From Sitta carolinensis (taxonomy: Eukaryota > Chordata > Aves > Passeriformes > Sittidae), in assembly GCA_032173965.1 (NCBI GenBank), contig CM063294.1:8918452-8982451 (forward strand): DNA of 64,000 nt. Reading direction: 5' to 3'. Position 1 is the stretch's first letter; each line of letters begins with the position of its first letter. Shown in pieces: positions 12,401 through 25,858 of the stretch. The notes beneath the pieces were generated by a model. That model had not been told where the DNA came from, did no database searches, and saw only the letters and a list, made by a program, of their open reading frames with translations. A program made the translations under genes and the position numbers.

Positions 12401-15290
12401 AAATAATTTACCCAGAGAATATGAAGTCAACAAGCTCTGGAACTGTGGGAACTGCAACTGTTGAATAAATCATTTGTGAATCTCATTTAAGTGAGGGCAA
12501 TTATAATATCCCAAAGCAATAGAGAGATCAGAATGTTCCAGATAAACAGGGATCAGGCTCTCAGCTGAGAGCAGAGCTAGGCTTCACCAAAGGCCACGTT
12601 CCTCTGTCACTTTGGGCCAGGGAAGTGGAACAGGCGCTCAGGGAGTTCATTCTCTGTTTTGGGCTCTGCTTCAGAGTTATTTTGATGCCCGAAGAGGATA
12701 CCTGGGACAGAGGCTGGACAGAGTTAAAGGAGTAAAGCAGGGATTTGTTAAAGCAGGGATTTATTCAAAGTTCTTCTCAGGATGCACCTTGGGCAGCACA
12801 AGACCCCAGCCAGGGCTCCACCCGAGGTGGATCCTGCTCAGCAGTTTTCCCCCTTTGCTCAGTTCTGCTCCATTTCCACGTTAGGGTTCATTGTTCAATC
12901 CCAGCCCCAGCCTCCCAGATTCTCTCCTCAATTCCTGCTTTTTGGGCAGTTTTTGGGCTGAAGCTGTAGCAGTGTCCTTGGTTCTGGTTCTGGTTGAGGA
13001 TTGTTCTGTGTGCTGAGCTGGGAGGAGAGCGCTGGCACTGCACAGGGAGTTCAGAGCCACACTCCAGGGCAGGGCAGAGCCTGGGGAATAGGGAAGATAA
13101 AACTTCAGGCATCATTTAGAGGAGCAGAGACCCATTCTGTAGGATGCAAAAGCTACTTTTGAGCTAATGGGAACAACGGGGTTCCCCCACAGCAGACAGG
13201 CCCTGGCACAGAGGATGCATCACCTTGTCCTGACAGTGCTGCCCCAGGACCTCTGTTTGTGCTGGCAGAGTCTCTCTGCCAGCCCAGGACTGCCCTGGAG
13301 CCACTGAGCTCCTCTCCGTGGCTGTGCAGAGCCTCCAGGCACTCCCTCCCCGGTTCTCTTCGATATTTGCCTTCAGGGGTTGCAGGAGACACAAACCCCA
13401 CCAGGAATCCCTCTGCCCAAGGCTCCCTCCTCCCTCACCCCCTCTCCTGTCCCATCCCTGGCTCACTGTCAGTGCAAACGTGTCGTGATTTTGGGTCACC
13501 ACCCGCCTGAAAACCTTTCTGAGCTTTTGCCTGAGAAGAGGAGCTGGTTGGGTTTTTACTTTTCCCACCCAAGGGAAAAATCGAAAAACAGAAAAAACAA
13601 AGCTCTGAGGTTTATTGACATTTTTATTCCAGTTTCACTCCCTCCAAGGCTGCCCTGAGGAGTCTGCCACAGTTCAGTGGCAGTTTTATCTTCAGTCCTG
13701 TTCTTGCTGACAAGAGGTAAATGTGGACACATCAACCCAGTTCTGAGAGGGTTTCTCATTTCATTTCTCAGCCTCCTGAGGCTCGAGGAGGGAATCCCAC
13801 CTTCAGACAGCTCATAAAGTCATTTGTGACACAGGATGTCCCAGTTACTATATAGGAATGTTGAAAGCATTTTATTTTCTCCCCTTTGATTTTTATTGGT
13901 TGAGCTCCCAGTGCTCTGTGAGTAATTATACCATTTGCTTTATGTCTTGCTTTTCTAATGACTAATACCAAAATATATGTACAAGCAAATGGAAGCGTAT
14001 TACTGAGTGATTAACAATGGACAATTAGGATTAATTAAGGCAATTATTTTAATAAATAAGAATTAGTAAAATATATCCATAAACAAAGCCGTGGCACATA
14101 TTTAGCAGGGCTGATGCAGGCTAAAGAAACAGAATTGTGACAATTGGGAGCAGAAGCAAGGAGGAGACAGAGATGATTAAAGAGAAATAGTTGTGTACAT
14201 AAAAAATATAATTAGGCATAAGACAGAATGTGCATATCCAGACTGCTCTAAACCTGGCAAGGGTGTTTCATTTCATCAGCCACCACAAAGAAATGGGCTT
14301 TACACGCAGCCATTCCTGTGGAACCATGTCCTTAAACTTCCACCTCTTTCACAAAGAGGTCACAAAGGCATAAAACTGCCCTAAGAAACAAAGGGAAATC
14401 GTTCCCTCCCATCCCTTTTCAGTACCTCAGTTCTGCTCCGAGCACCACCGGAATGATCCGTCCTGGAGATGCTGAGCTAGGAGGGAAATTCTGAATGTTC
14501 TAAACAAGATGCCCTCTGACAACACTGAAAACAAACACAGTATTTCTTTTAAGGCTTCTGCACCTATTGATGACGTTCGTTAACATTCTATTTTTTAGCT
14601 GGGTTTGGGTGAGTTGGAGTTTGTCTGTTGTGTTTCACACTGCCCCACTGTTACTGTGACATAGGAACACACAGCAACACACAGAGCTGGTGTTCAGGTA
14701 GAGCAAAAAGAAAAGAACTCTCTGGTTTATTGTTGCCTCGTATCTCTCAGTTTCTGGACAGTGAGCAGAGATTGCACAGAGAAGTTCCCACCTCTCCATC
14801 TCCACTGCTCACTTGAGAAGTCCATCAGGTGATATCTTTTCACGAAGGAATGCAAACATGATCCTTGTTTTCTTACAATTCATGAGAACTGACTCCATTA
14901 TACCAGAACAAATCAGCAGGCTGATTTTCAGGGACAACATCCCACATTCCTCAGCTCCTGTCACCGCTGCAGAGGATGAGCCTGCTCTCGTAGCACCACA
15001 AGTGAGAGTTTTCCCCGGGGCTAATCTGCCCAATTAAATGGATATGGTTTATTACTGGGCAATGTTAACCTTTGGCACAATCAGAGCCGCAGAAAGAAGC
15101 CAGCGGAGCTGTAAAATGAAAGCAAACCTCGGGGTTTGATGCCCTAGACCAGTGCCAGTGGCTTTTCTCCCTACAACAAAGCGTTCCAGTAGATTGGAGT
15201 GCTTAAATTACAATGAAATGTCAGTAAATGACTGCTGGAAGATTTAATCACCAGAGTGGGAGGAAAGGACAATGAAACCCTGAGAGTGAT

Positions 15291-15721
15291 GCCACAGAAC
15301 AACGATTTGGTGTCCCCAGCCCTTTTCAGTGTTTACCCTGGGGTTAAACCTGTTCGGTTCTTTCTGGATGGGATGCTTTGGGGCTGTAAAGATGTAACAG
15401 AACAAGGCTGTGGTGTCCCCAGCCCTTTTTCAGTGTTTACCCCAGGGTTAAATCCACTTGTTTCTTTCTGGATGAGATACTTTGGGGGTGTAAATCTGTC
15501 ACAGAACAAGGATTTCGGGTCCCCAGCCCTATTCAGTGTTTACCCCGGGGTTAAATCCACATGCTTCTTTTCTGGATGGGATGCTTTGAGGGTGTAAAGC
15601 TGTCAATGCCACAGAACAAAAATTTGGTGTCCCCAGCCCTTTTCAGAGTTTACCCCGGGGTTAACCACTTGCTCTTTTCTGGGTGGGATGCTTTGGGGGT
15701 GTAAAGCTGTCGGTGCCACAG
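15291..15721. repeat. Minisatellite, four copies of a ~103-110-bp unit
   Basis: The landmark ACAGAAC recurs at 15294, 15397, 15501 and 15611, and a final ACAG near 15718, giving periods of 103, 104, 110 and ~107. Each unit carries GTCCCCAGCCC, a CAGTGTTTACCCC-GGGGTTAA palindrome and GGATGGGATGCTTTGGGG. Copies are clearly diverged. The 113-codon open frame over it (15256-15597) reflects the repeat and is not a gene. Confidence 0.95.
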
Positions 15722-18700
15722 CTGCTCTCCCGTCCCTGAGCAGAGCCCAGCTGCTGGCTCAGCTCTGGTTTTTCCATCGGGAAGGGCTCCCAGCCCCAGC
15801 AGAGCCTCGTAAAGCAGCTCTGGGCCGATAAATCAAGCTGATTTCTGTGGGTGCTGACGGGCAGGCAGTGACAGGAGCACACTCACAGCTGGGAAACCAA
15901 AGCCCCCAGCTGAGACTTTCTCCAGCCCGTGATTATTCTGTTTGGGTGCTCTGTCTGCTCTTTTTGGCCATGGTTAAACAGGTTCAACACGTGAAGGATT
16001 ACGATATTCCTGAGCTGGTGCCTCAATTTCTTCTTATACAGCTGAGTTTTTGGTGGTTATCAAGATTTTCTCTGGTCTGTTATCAATATTTCAGATATTT
16101 CACTAAAGGAGAACTGCGCGATTTAAAGGGTAAATAATGTGTTACATTAGAGATTAAAAGAAAACAAGTGTGCTTCAGTCTGTTCTCAGGGAACCAAAAA
16201 AAAAAGACACAAAATGGTTTTTTTTCTTTTTCTTTAGCACGGAAGAACATCAAAATTATATTTATCTCCCTCTTGGGAGAGATGGAATTGAAAGCATTTT
16301 AATTCATAAATATCAGGGTTGTTTCTTTTCTGGAAGCTGCCTGAGAATGCAGAGAGGATGGGGAGCTCCCAGTTTAAAACCACACTGGCAAACCCAGGTA
16401 CTGCAGCTCCCTTCCAGCCCCCAGACATGCTTATTCCCAAGGAATATCTTTTCCTGGCTGCCTCTGGAACAGAGCCCTTCCAGCCTGCTGTTCAGCATGT
16501 TCTGCCCACTTGATTGAGCCATCATTTTATCATATGGCTTTTGTAACCTCTCTTGCCTCACTCTCCTGCTGCCAATAAATCCCAATTTCCCCTGCCATGT
16601 GCAGATTTGGAGGGGTTTTGGAGGTTTGGAGGAAAGAAGGGGAGCTCAAGGTTTGCTGTTTGGGGTCAGTGCATTTTATTCCACCGTGTAAGCAAATACA
16701 GGCAGAGCTTTCTGTTCAGGTTTTCAGGCAGAGCAGTCCAACAGGCAATTTCCTGTCCTAAGTAGTGTTATAATTAGGATTGCCACTGGAATGAAATGCT
16801 CTGTGCCCATATTATGGCGTTACACCATTAGCATTTAATTGTCACACCTGCCAGACTTGCACACCCCCACGTTTGGAGAGGGGAACCTCTCACACGCTGC
16901 TTTTCACAGCCTGGCTTTAAATTCCCTGTAATATTCCTCAATAAATATTCCCATGCACATGGGTAGCAGTAGAGGACCAGGGACAGTGGATCACAAAACC
17001 TCATGGTTATTTGTTACCTGTACAAAGGCACACACATTTATCAGCATCCTGGCTCCAGCAAAGCAGGGATGTCAAGAGAAAATGTTTGGATTTGGTGATC
17101 AAGGGAAAGCTCTCAAACCCAGCTGTGCCAGCCCAGGAATCCTCCTGAGTTCTGCTCAGAGAAGTAAATCAGCTGAAGCTGTCCACAGACACACGCCAGG
17201 TTCAGGGGATCACAGTTTGGGTTTCCACTCTCGCAAAACGACACTTCTGACAGAGCAGCAGCATCCACGGGCAGTTTATGATTCCAGCTTTCCATGGCTG
17301 GCCTTTTAGGCTTGCAGGGGACTCTGAGAAGAATAAAATTAAGACTAAAATTGGTAATAAACCGCGAGCTGCAGGCCTGAGCTGTGTGTGAGGAGCTGCT
17401 TGTGTATGATCATTGCAGGAGCCTCCCCAGTTCATTAGGAGCAGCGGAAGTGCTGCAGCCCCAAATTCCTGTCATTTCATCTGCAGAGGAGGCCTCTGGC
17501 GTGTAACCAGATCTCTGCCCTGCTTTAGGGCTCCCTGATCTTTGCCTTCAGACTTCTGGCCAGGATTAATTTACATAGGGCTGGAAACAAGCGTGGCACT
17601 GGCCGTCGGCTTGAGTTACACGCAGGGAACACCAATAAACTTCCTGGTGGAGCTAATAAAGGAAATTGGGGAGGAAGGAACAGTCTATCAATTATCAATA
17701 GCAGGAAAGTTGCAGGAATCGAGCGAATTAAAGTGTGCAAACCAAGGAGTTGGAGGTTGGGATTCAAAAGGGGACTCGGAGCTCCCTCTCATTTTGAGCG
17801 AAATTCCATTTACAGACTGGCAGCAGAAGAGAAAAATAAGGAGAGTAATGGCAGGAGACAGCATATTTTGGAAAGAAAGAGAAAGGGGATGATTTATTCC
17901 GAGCTGGGAGAGGTGGAGATGTGCCGCTTTTTTGGGCGGGGGATTTTCTTGAACCATCTGTCTACATCATTGTTTCAGTACCACTCCTATTTTGCAATGA
18001 TCGCCAATTAATTAAAATTTCAAAAGTGATTTTCACTGGAAAATTAATCCCAGTGAGAACATAACCTCCATATTCAGTGCTGAATCTGACCCAGGGGAAA
18101 AATGGGGACTACAAGGAAGAAGACAGAACCCTACACTTGTGGGGATTTTTCCCCATCACCAATTAATGGGGTTTTTTTCACCAATGGCTAAATCTGCTCC
18201 ATTTCCAAGGATCCCATTCTGCATCTCAAACACATTCATACTTCATGCCTTTCATCTAAGTTTTCTTCCAAATCTGACTTGTTATCCTTTCTGCAACCTA
18301 TTTCTGCTTCTCTCTTTATAGTAGTAGTAGTAATAATAATAATAATATTAGTAATAGATGGGTAAATGACTTCTCTTTTCACATTTGGATTTCACACCAA
18401 TCCACAAGAGAGATTAAGAGCAAGATCCAGGAGAACAAAAACAAATATTTGGTCTTGTAGCACGCTTCCATGAGGTCATGGATCAGGAAAACCAGGGCCA
18501 GAAAGCCCAAAAATGGGACACACCCTAAGCCAGGCCTAACTCTGAGCACTCTGTTAAGTCCCTTTTTGGCAGATGGGCTGTGCAGAGGGATTTCCTCGGC
18601 CAAGGAGCTTCTCACAATTTATGCTTTTCAGTAGTCGGAGTCAGGTTTGGGAAAGTTGTTTATTATTCAACCATCTCTTCCAAAGCAAGGGAAACACTGT

Positions 18701-19636
18701 TTATAAGAAGCTTCAAAAGCCTCTGTCACAGCTATCAAGGCTCTCCACTCTGTGCCTTTGCCAAGTCAAATTAGGTTATTTTACTTGATATTAAGTTTGA
18801 CAAGCAAAGAGCCTGTGAAAACCAGAATCCCAACTGGGCGTGCCTCCCACCACTCGCTCCAGTTTTGAGGGCAAAAATTCCTACAGTAGCCCTATTCTTC
18901 ACTCTCCTTTTTCTGTCTGTGTTTATCTTGTCTGGAAAGTCCCCTTGCTGTGCCCTAGACATCTTCTAATATTCAGATTTTCCAAGAATGTGACCAACTT
19001 TGTTTTGGCAAACCGGTCTCACCGCACGGGGCTGTCTCTGTGGGCTTTGGTTTCTCTTTACCTCCACGGATGATAAATTTATTATCATGCTAATTTGCAG
19101 GTCCACTGAGTGTATCAGAATTGTGGGTGCCTCCATCCTATAAAAATACCCTTCTGTTGCAGCATTTCCTGGCGAGGACTCTGCCAAGACAATTTGTATA
19201 TGAACAGCCATAGATAATGAGGCAAAATATTAAGAGCACATTGCATTTTTAGAAAGCAGGACAAAAACTCTTTGAGGACAGAGGGAACGTGGAAGATTTC
19301 CCTCCTTACTGCCTATCCAGGAAGAGCTTCCACTAATCTGCTTTGAAAACAGAAGCAGGCCTTTGAGACCCACAATGATCCAAAATCCATGGAACTATTT
19401 AATCAAATCATTCTTGCACTTTGCTGAGTAAAGCTGTTAATGTTGGCCTAAATGTTTCCAAAAGTCACTGCCATAGTTTTCCCAACATTCTGGGAGCTCA
19501 GCCCCAGGGCAGCTCCATCACTGGCTGGTTTAGGACTCTTATTTCAGTGTGGCCACCAAAACTGAAGCAGAATTTAAATGTATTTGTCAGCAGGTGGAAA
19601 TATGGATCTGCATTATCATGGAAACATGAAATAATT
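15722..19636. other. Intergenic, no gene seen
   Basis: Unique non-coding sequence between the ~104-bp minisatellite and the CR1 fragment. It holds a TAG/TAA microsatellite and short open frames with no domain. Confidence 0.55.
18319..18356. repeat. (TAG)n/(TAA)n microsatellite
   Basis: Four TAG units followed by about five TAA units and a degenerate tail. Confidence 0.93.
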
Positions 19637-19689
19637 GAATCATAGAACAGCCTGGGTTGGAAGGGACCTTAGAGATCACCTAGATCCAG
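19637..19689 (-). mobile_element. CR1 LINE 3' end fragment (antisense)
   Basis: GAATCATAGAACAGCCTGGG then TTGGAAGGGACCTTAGAGATCACCTAGATCCA matches the reverse complement of the avian CR1 terminus (typical words ATCATAGAAT, GGTTGGAAGGGACCT, GATCATCTAGTCCA). Similarity stops after about 55 bases, so only the extreme 3' end remains. Confidence 0.92.
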
Positions 19690-20440
19690 TGTCCTGGATC
19701 ATTCCAGGAAGAGAGAACATTTCTCCCTTCTCTGGCAATTCTTTGTGCTCCAGGGAGAGTTGCTGCCCACGGGAAAAGGAGCTCCAAAGGGACAGGTGGA
19801 GCTGTGGGTGAGGTGTTCTGGTCTTTCCATGCCCTTTTCTGCCTGCAGCCCAGCAGAGCCAGCCCCACAAGGCTGGCATGAAGCAGCCTGAGGGATCCTT
19901 GGCTTTCCCAAGTCATCAGAGGGTCGGGGATGTCTCTTTGCTCTCAGTGCTGACCAAGGGTGATCCCAGCACTGCACTGGGGGCAGACAGCACCAGGCTG
20001 GCACTGGGTGCCTGTACCACAACACAAACCCCCAAATGAGAGCAATTTCCTTGCCACAGAGGGGGGGAAATGAAGGAGAAATGCTGCAGGAGAAAACTTG
20101 TGCCAAGGAGGAGCCCACAGTTTTACAAGGGAGCAGCAGGTCAGGGTGTGTAAATTTAACTGTCACACTCATGTGCAATCGAAGTGCACATAAAAAGTCT
20201 GGGAATGCCACTTTATTGACTCCTCAGTAAAGGCACTGTGCACCCCAGGAGAGGCTCTTGTCTTACATCCTGGGGCTAATGTCACTGCTTTGGGATTCCT
20301 AAACGGGCTCTGCACAGGAAGAGGGGATTGTGCTGGCAATGCGAGAATCCACCACAAGGAATATTTACAAGCTATAAATCCAGCTGGTAATTTCAGGTTA
20401 TCAAAACCAATCCCTGTCTTTCAGCTCTCAAACAACATCT

Positions 20441-20476
20441 CATCATCATCATCATCACCACCATCATCATCATCAC
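20441..20476. repeat. (CAT)n microsatellite
   Basis: Twelve CAT/CAC/CAC-interrupted triplets in tandem. Confidence 0.95.
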
Positions 20477-21409
20477 GCCAGTAATCAGCCACTGTAGAAT
20501 GAACTCAGCATGAAGCTGAATTTCCTTAAGTGCATTGTGTTCCTTCCCTTCACTAAACATGGAATCCCAGCCTCAATTAACAAGAGATTTCTTGCTTAGA
20601 CAGGAGAGGGGGCAGGAGGGGGAGAGGTCTTCAAGAAAAACACGCACTGCTTTCAGGAAGCAGAAATGTGTTTGTAATTTGCAACAGGAGGGAAAATAAA
20701 AGGCTGAAAAGAAAGATTGATTCCAGTTTTCAGACTATTAAATCAATGTCAACTTATCAAATCCTTGTATTTCCTGGAAGGAGAACAAAGGTAACATAAA
20801 TGAATATGTTTCCAGATTTGTGATCTGTTTACAGTTATATTGTGCACTTATTAGCAGTATGTCTATTCAACCACAATTAGAAAGACTACCCTTTTTCCTT
20901 TGAGTTTCATGTGTAAATTTGTACTCAGAGGAGTGATAAACAAAAATCAATCTCTACAGGAGCTGTTCAGACAAGCACCCTTCAGACTTTACTACCGACA
21001 GCTGTGCTGAAATACTTCCCCAACCACAGGACAGCAGTTGCCAGCTGTTCTAACCCTGCACACAGAGCTCTGCCTTGCAGCCCTGTCCCACAGCTCCAGC
21101 TCCCAGGCACCAGCTCCGAGCCTTTTTCGTGTTCCTTGATACAGAAATGCTTTTTGAGGGTGCAATTCTGTCATCTTCAGGTGGAGCCACTGCCCACCCA
21201 CCCTGGTGGGAGAGCACAGCCAGAGCCCTACAAGGGACAAAACCCCACCCCACCGTCAGGAGAGTCCCACATCCCAAATCTGCAGGGCAATAAAAAAAAG
21301 CCTTTTACAGCACAAAACATCTGCAGTTTGGGTTTCGACACGTTCTGAGTTGTGAGAGAAGTAGAGCCTGATCTTTTTTGGCTTTCTTCTCCATCAGTCT
21401 TGTTTTCTA

Positions 21410-21610
21410 ATTTTGTACTAATCAGCTTTTATTGTCTCAAGTGACAGGATCTTTATGCATCCTTGGGGATAATGATCTCTGGTGCTCTCGAGCTGTCATT
21501 TTGATGAGAGATTGACTGGGTTGAATAAACAGGTCAATCCTAACATAAAGATTATCATTGAAAATCAGCTGTCAGAGGCCCTGCTTAATTTATTCTGACC
21601 TCATATCACA
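21410..21610. promoter_or_regulatory. Candidate conserved non-coding element
   Basis: Unique sequence with CTAATCAGCTTTTATTG, TTTATGCATCC, GGATAATGATC, AGATTATCATTG and TTAATTTATTC words, and TGACAGG/AGCTGTCA TALE-homeodomain-like sites. No repeats. Motif-based guess. Confidence 0.33.
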
Positions 21611-22060
21611 GAAAGCAACACGAATCCTTCTGGAAATACCAGGATAGTTCTGGCTCAGTGCCAGCACTGACAAGGATATTTTGATCAATGGCTGGATAGG
21701 TTCCTTTTACAGTGAAATTAGGCGTGGTGTGTCTTCACCAGAGCCCAACAAATCATTGCATGCTGCTTATTCTTCTCAATCCTTCCTCTGAGGAACAGTA
21801 TCCAGCAGACTGGGTTCAGAGTGCAGCAGGGCTGGGGACAGAGATTCCACTGGATTTCACACCAAAATCTTCACTGCTCCTTTTCCCACGGCTCTCTGCT
21901 CCTCGTGTTTTGCTTCCCCTGTGATGTTGGACAAGAAGGGCTCATAAAACACAAGAGTGTAGTGAAATGATCACATCCCTCAGACTCTGCACTTTGGATC
22001 CATCTTTCACTTCCTAGAAACTCTTACTCTGTAGGAAAATGGATGCATTTCCCTGGGGTT

Positions 22061-22109
22061 TTTGGTTTTGTTTGTTTGTTTGTTTGTTTTGTTTTTGTTT
22101 TTGTTTTTG
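22061..22109. repeat. (TTTG)n / (TTTTTG)n microsatellite
   Basis: About five TTTG units followed by three TTTTTG units. Confidence 0.95.
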
Positions 22110-23259
22110 CAGAACTGATATGAATTTCCCAAGTTTCTTAGTTGTTTACTGAAAGAAGAGATTAGTGAGAGAGTTACAAATTTCCTGAAACACTCTGACC
22201 AACCTGATGTCTCCAGTCCTCACAGGACACCATCAAAACCAGGCAGTGCAGGAGTGCAACACCATTAAAAGAGAAACCTTTTCCAGGAGAACTCCACTTG
22301 GGCAGGTTTAAGTCGGGCTTTTTTTCCCAGCCCTGTGTTTTGATGGGCGTCTCTTAGGTGGCAAGAACATCAGATTTAATAAGGAAGACCTGGGAATCAA
22401 ATCAGAGAGTGGGCAGATGTAAAATGCTGTGTCTGGGTGCAGGCATCAGCCTCCAAATGTCTGGGGAGGATGAATATTTCTGGGCAACAACCTTTTTGTG
22501 AGAAATTTCTCTGTGACTGCCTCCACTCCTGGGTTTCTCCTGCCTTCCTCTGCAAACGAGGGGCTGGATATTCCATGGACTGGTGTTATTTTTATGGAAT
22601 CAGGGAGCACCTGCCTTGTGAGACACCAGCTGAGCCTTGGTGCTGGAAAAGACACACCAAAGGAAGGGGAGTTGGGAGGACAAGTTCCTCAGCCTGCTGA
22701 TAAAGGGATTGCCTGTGAGGTGGTGAGTCAGGGTGCACAAGGATTGCCCTGGCTGTGGAGTGATGCCTGCCCTGGTGCCTCCTCCACACTGTGCCCAGCC
22801 AGGGGGATGGGGAGAGGCATTCCCAGCTCAGGATTGGTGCCTTTGGCTCCTCCATCCTGTGCTTCTCCAGCAGCTTCTGAGGAGCTACCAGCTCCACAGG
22901 TGATGTCTCTGGTTTTTTATCCTTTACAGCTGGAAAGTTGTTTTTATTTTTGCTGGGGTTTTATTCTTATGGAAGCTTCCTGTGACTTTGGACTGAAGCG
23001 AACTTTGAGTATCTGGAAATCAAACCAAACCAGGCACCCAGGTTATTGATCCAGGTCCTTTTGGCTTGTGCCTGGTCCATGCCAGCAAACAGGAGATGTC
23101 CCAGCTCCAGCAGCCCTGGTTTGCATCAGAAGAAAGCCCAGAATGGTGCAAAGCCCAGCACGGTGCAAAGCCAGGCAGCCCTTGGGGTGCAGAGGGGGAA
23201 GGGAAATGAAAGAATATTTCAAATAAACAAATACACATCCCAGGAAAAGCTCTTCCCAA

Positions 23260-23880
23260 GAATGTGTAGAGAACTGCCTGCGATCAGTTAATCAGCATAA
23301 TTGTTTCTAATTAGGGTCCAGAGGCACCTCACAAACAGAGGATGGGGTCTGGGGAGTGCAGAGAGGAAAAACCTTGCAGTGGTGTATTAATGACAATCAT
23401 AACTCTCTGCACAGCCAGGGAGGCTTCTGCTCTAATTAGAACCATTCTTGCTGAAATGGGAGGCGACATGATTTGTGAAAAAGACACCCTCAGCATGTAA
23501 TTTTCTATGTAACAAATCTAGAAAGATGGATGCTCTTTGATCTCGATTCTCCTGTTATTGCTGTTCACACTGGGAAGGGCTCTTTAATGAAACAATCTCG
23601 AGGTAATTTACCGCCTTTGAAGTCCTGAAATGTGCTGCCAACAAAATTTCTGGTTTAGTGGAAGCTGCTGCAGCAGTCACTCAGGGTTGCTTAATGGAGC
23701 ACCAAAACTGGAACATCAAGACATCAAAGGTGAAGGTGCCATGTGATTAATAAACGGAGCTATTCATTTGTTTCTGCCTCAGAGGCAATCTGACAATTTA
23801 TTGTCACCGGCTAATTTGCACTTTGTGAGTACTTGCTCTTGCTAGTTATGCTGCCTATAGAACAAGATAAGTGATGTTTA
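23260..23880. promoter_or_regulatory. Candidate conserved non-coding element
   Basis: Unique block dense in developmental motifs: CAGTTAATCAGCATAATTG, TCTAATTAGG, TGTATTAATGACAATC, CTCTAATTAGAACC, GTGATTAATAAACG, ACAATTTATTGTC and GGCTAATTTGC. Two separate CTAATTAG-type palindromes are present. This is the most homeodomain-site-rich block in the distal part. Conservation is not tested. Confidence 0.4.
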
Positions 23881-25817
23881 CACGGAGAGGGGAGGAGGAC
23901 AGACCCTTTTTAAATCTGGGGGAGAGGAGGGAAGGGAAAGGTGTTTTCCAAAATGATGGTGGAAGCAACCCAGACTGTGGAATTTTATAGAGGGGAAGCT
24001 GGGCTAGGGGGGGACCCAGTCCTGCCTGATTCCCTGCCTTCCCCTGCTGCCTTTGACCATCTCCTTGTTTACACGCAGTTGCCAGGAAGCAAATCCCAAT
24101 TAAAAGTGGATTACAAGGCAATGAAACAGCATTGTTATGAGGGAAGAGTTACACCAATCCATTTCTTTTTAATTTGATGGCTAATCCAGGGGGTTGGTGA
24201 TACTGGGATAGGGGAGGTGGGTCTTGAAAATCTCTGCTGACGTCCGTGGTGACAACAAAGTCTGGTTTTTTGAAGAGAGGTCTTTCCTCTTGGAAATGTC
24301 CAGGTAGGACCTCCACCCCAGCAGGACTTCCTTACCTTGAGAAACACCGAAGAGAAATGAAACAGAAAAAAAAAAATAGAGAGGAAAAGGTGTTTTCCCA
24401 GAGAAAGTAAAAGCTTTGTTCAGATAATGAAGTCTGATCACCTTTGTGACCAAGTGAAAACAAAATATTTGTCCAAGAATTCCGGGAATGCAATGGGGAT
24501 GTGGAGTCTGATAATGCTGCCTGCAACAAGGAGGAGTTTGGGGGAATCCAAAACATGAAGAGCAGGCAGAAATAAGAGTCGGTGCCTCCCAGATTAGATC
24601 TGCAGATGAATTCTCCCTCCCTGTTCCTGAAAAATCCCCTTTCCATGGCTCTGCCCTGTCAGGGGAGGGCAGCTGGAGGCTGATCTCCCTCCCTCTAGGC
24701 CAGAGGAGCAAGGGGCATCCTCTGGAGGATGCTCAGCCTCCTCCTCTGGCCTCGGATATTAGGGCCTTCCAAAACCTCAGGCTACAGGGGGGTCAGACAC
24801 AAGGAATTTGGTTTGATGGGTGTAAATTGGTAAATAAATTCTATTAAGACACCTTCATAAAATTTATATCCAAATTCAGGTTTCCTGCCTTCTCCCAAGA
24901 ACTGAGAATGGGCAGCTCCAAATCCAGTTTTGAGGTTTTCAAAGTTTTAAGGCAGAAATGGTCTGAAGAGCCCAGGTTCTGACTAAAGGCAAGTCTGATC
25001 ATGTTGAGTTTTTTCATCTGGTTTTTTTTTGTGGTGGGTTTTATTTCTTAAAGGCTTCTTGAGGATTTGATCCTCTCCTGTGCCACAAGCACAGACTTTC
25101 CTACCCTTTCATGGCAGCTTGTCCAGGAGAGACCAGGAGGTGTTTGCAGGGTGTGTGGGCTGCACAGTGCTGTGTCCACAGGGATATTTCCTAAGGCTCC
25201 CAGGCCAGGCAGACACCCCACAACCCTTGAACACAAACCAGAGCCTCCAAAACTTCCACCCTGGGCTGCCCCAGCACCCAGGGATGTCCTGCCACGCCCA
25301 GCACGGAGCAGCCAGCCAAACTGGTTCCACTGGCAGGGTGAGGTGGTCTCGGATTCACAGCAGGAATTAATGTGCCAAACCAGTTCAGGGGCAGATCTCC
25401 GTGTGCCAGCCCGGGATGTCACAACCACCACGCTCTGTGTGGGCACAGCAAATATTTATAGGCAACCTTTTCATGAACTGGCTCTAAACTGGGTTCACAG
25501 GGAAATGTAGGCAGGGCTTTGGGGCTATTTTTGGGCCTTGCAATGAGGCTGGAGATAGGAGCCTCTTTGGCAGCTCCTTGCCTTCCAAGAAGGGAGTTCA
25601 GAGCTGTGTAAAAACTCAGGAGCAGTCGTTAAAAAATCCACTGGAGGACTGCTATCAAACCTCTGAAAGGTATTGTTTCATGAGCTGTTGAAGCTGGAGG
25701 CAGTAATCTGGCTCTTTGTGAACCCCTGACCATTGAAATCTAAATTTTGCTGCGAAGAGAATCAAAATGAACCACAAGCTGCTGCACAGCAGAGAAGAGT
25801 GGTTGTAATTTTCTTTC

Positions 25818-25858
<41 letters not shown>
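25818..25858. repeat. T16-A25 inverted homopolymer
   Basis: Sixteen T are followed directly by twenty-five A without a spacer. This is a perfect inverted repeat able to form a hairpin or cruciform. Confidence 0.95.

Larger units (their letters stand above)
1..15290. other. Intergenic, no gene seen
   Basis: About 15 kb of unique AT-leaning non-coding DNA. Simple tracts occur at 2821-2865 (A-rich), 7021-7051 (31 A), 7519-7556 (T-rich), 8016-8028 (T) and 10199-10210 (A). The longest open frames (~180 codons at 2638 and 6975) run through the A-rich tracts and encode poly-lysine, a sign they are not genes. Candidate conserved blocks are at 8340-8680 and 9120-9400. Confidence 0.55.

Noticed and set aside
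15256..15597. 113-codon frame with internal repeats
   Set aside because: It follows the ~104-bp minisatellite, whose period is not a multiple of three.
15291..15721. CRISPR-like regular repeats
   Set aside because: The whole unit is repeated with no unique spacers, and the genome is vertebrate.
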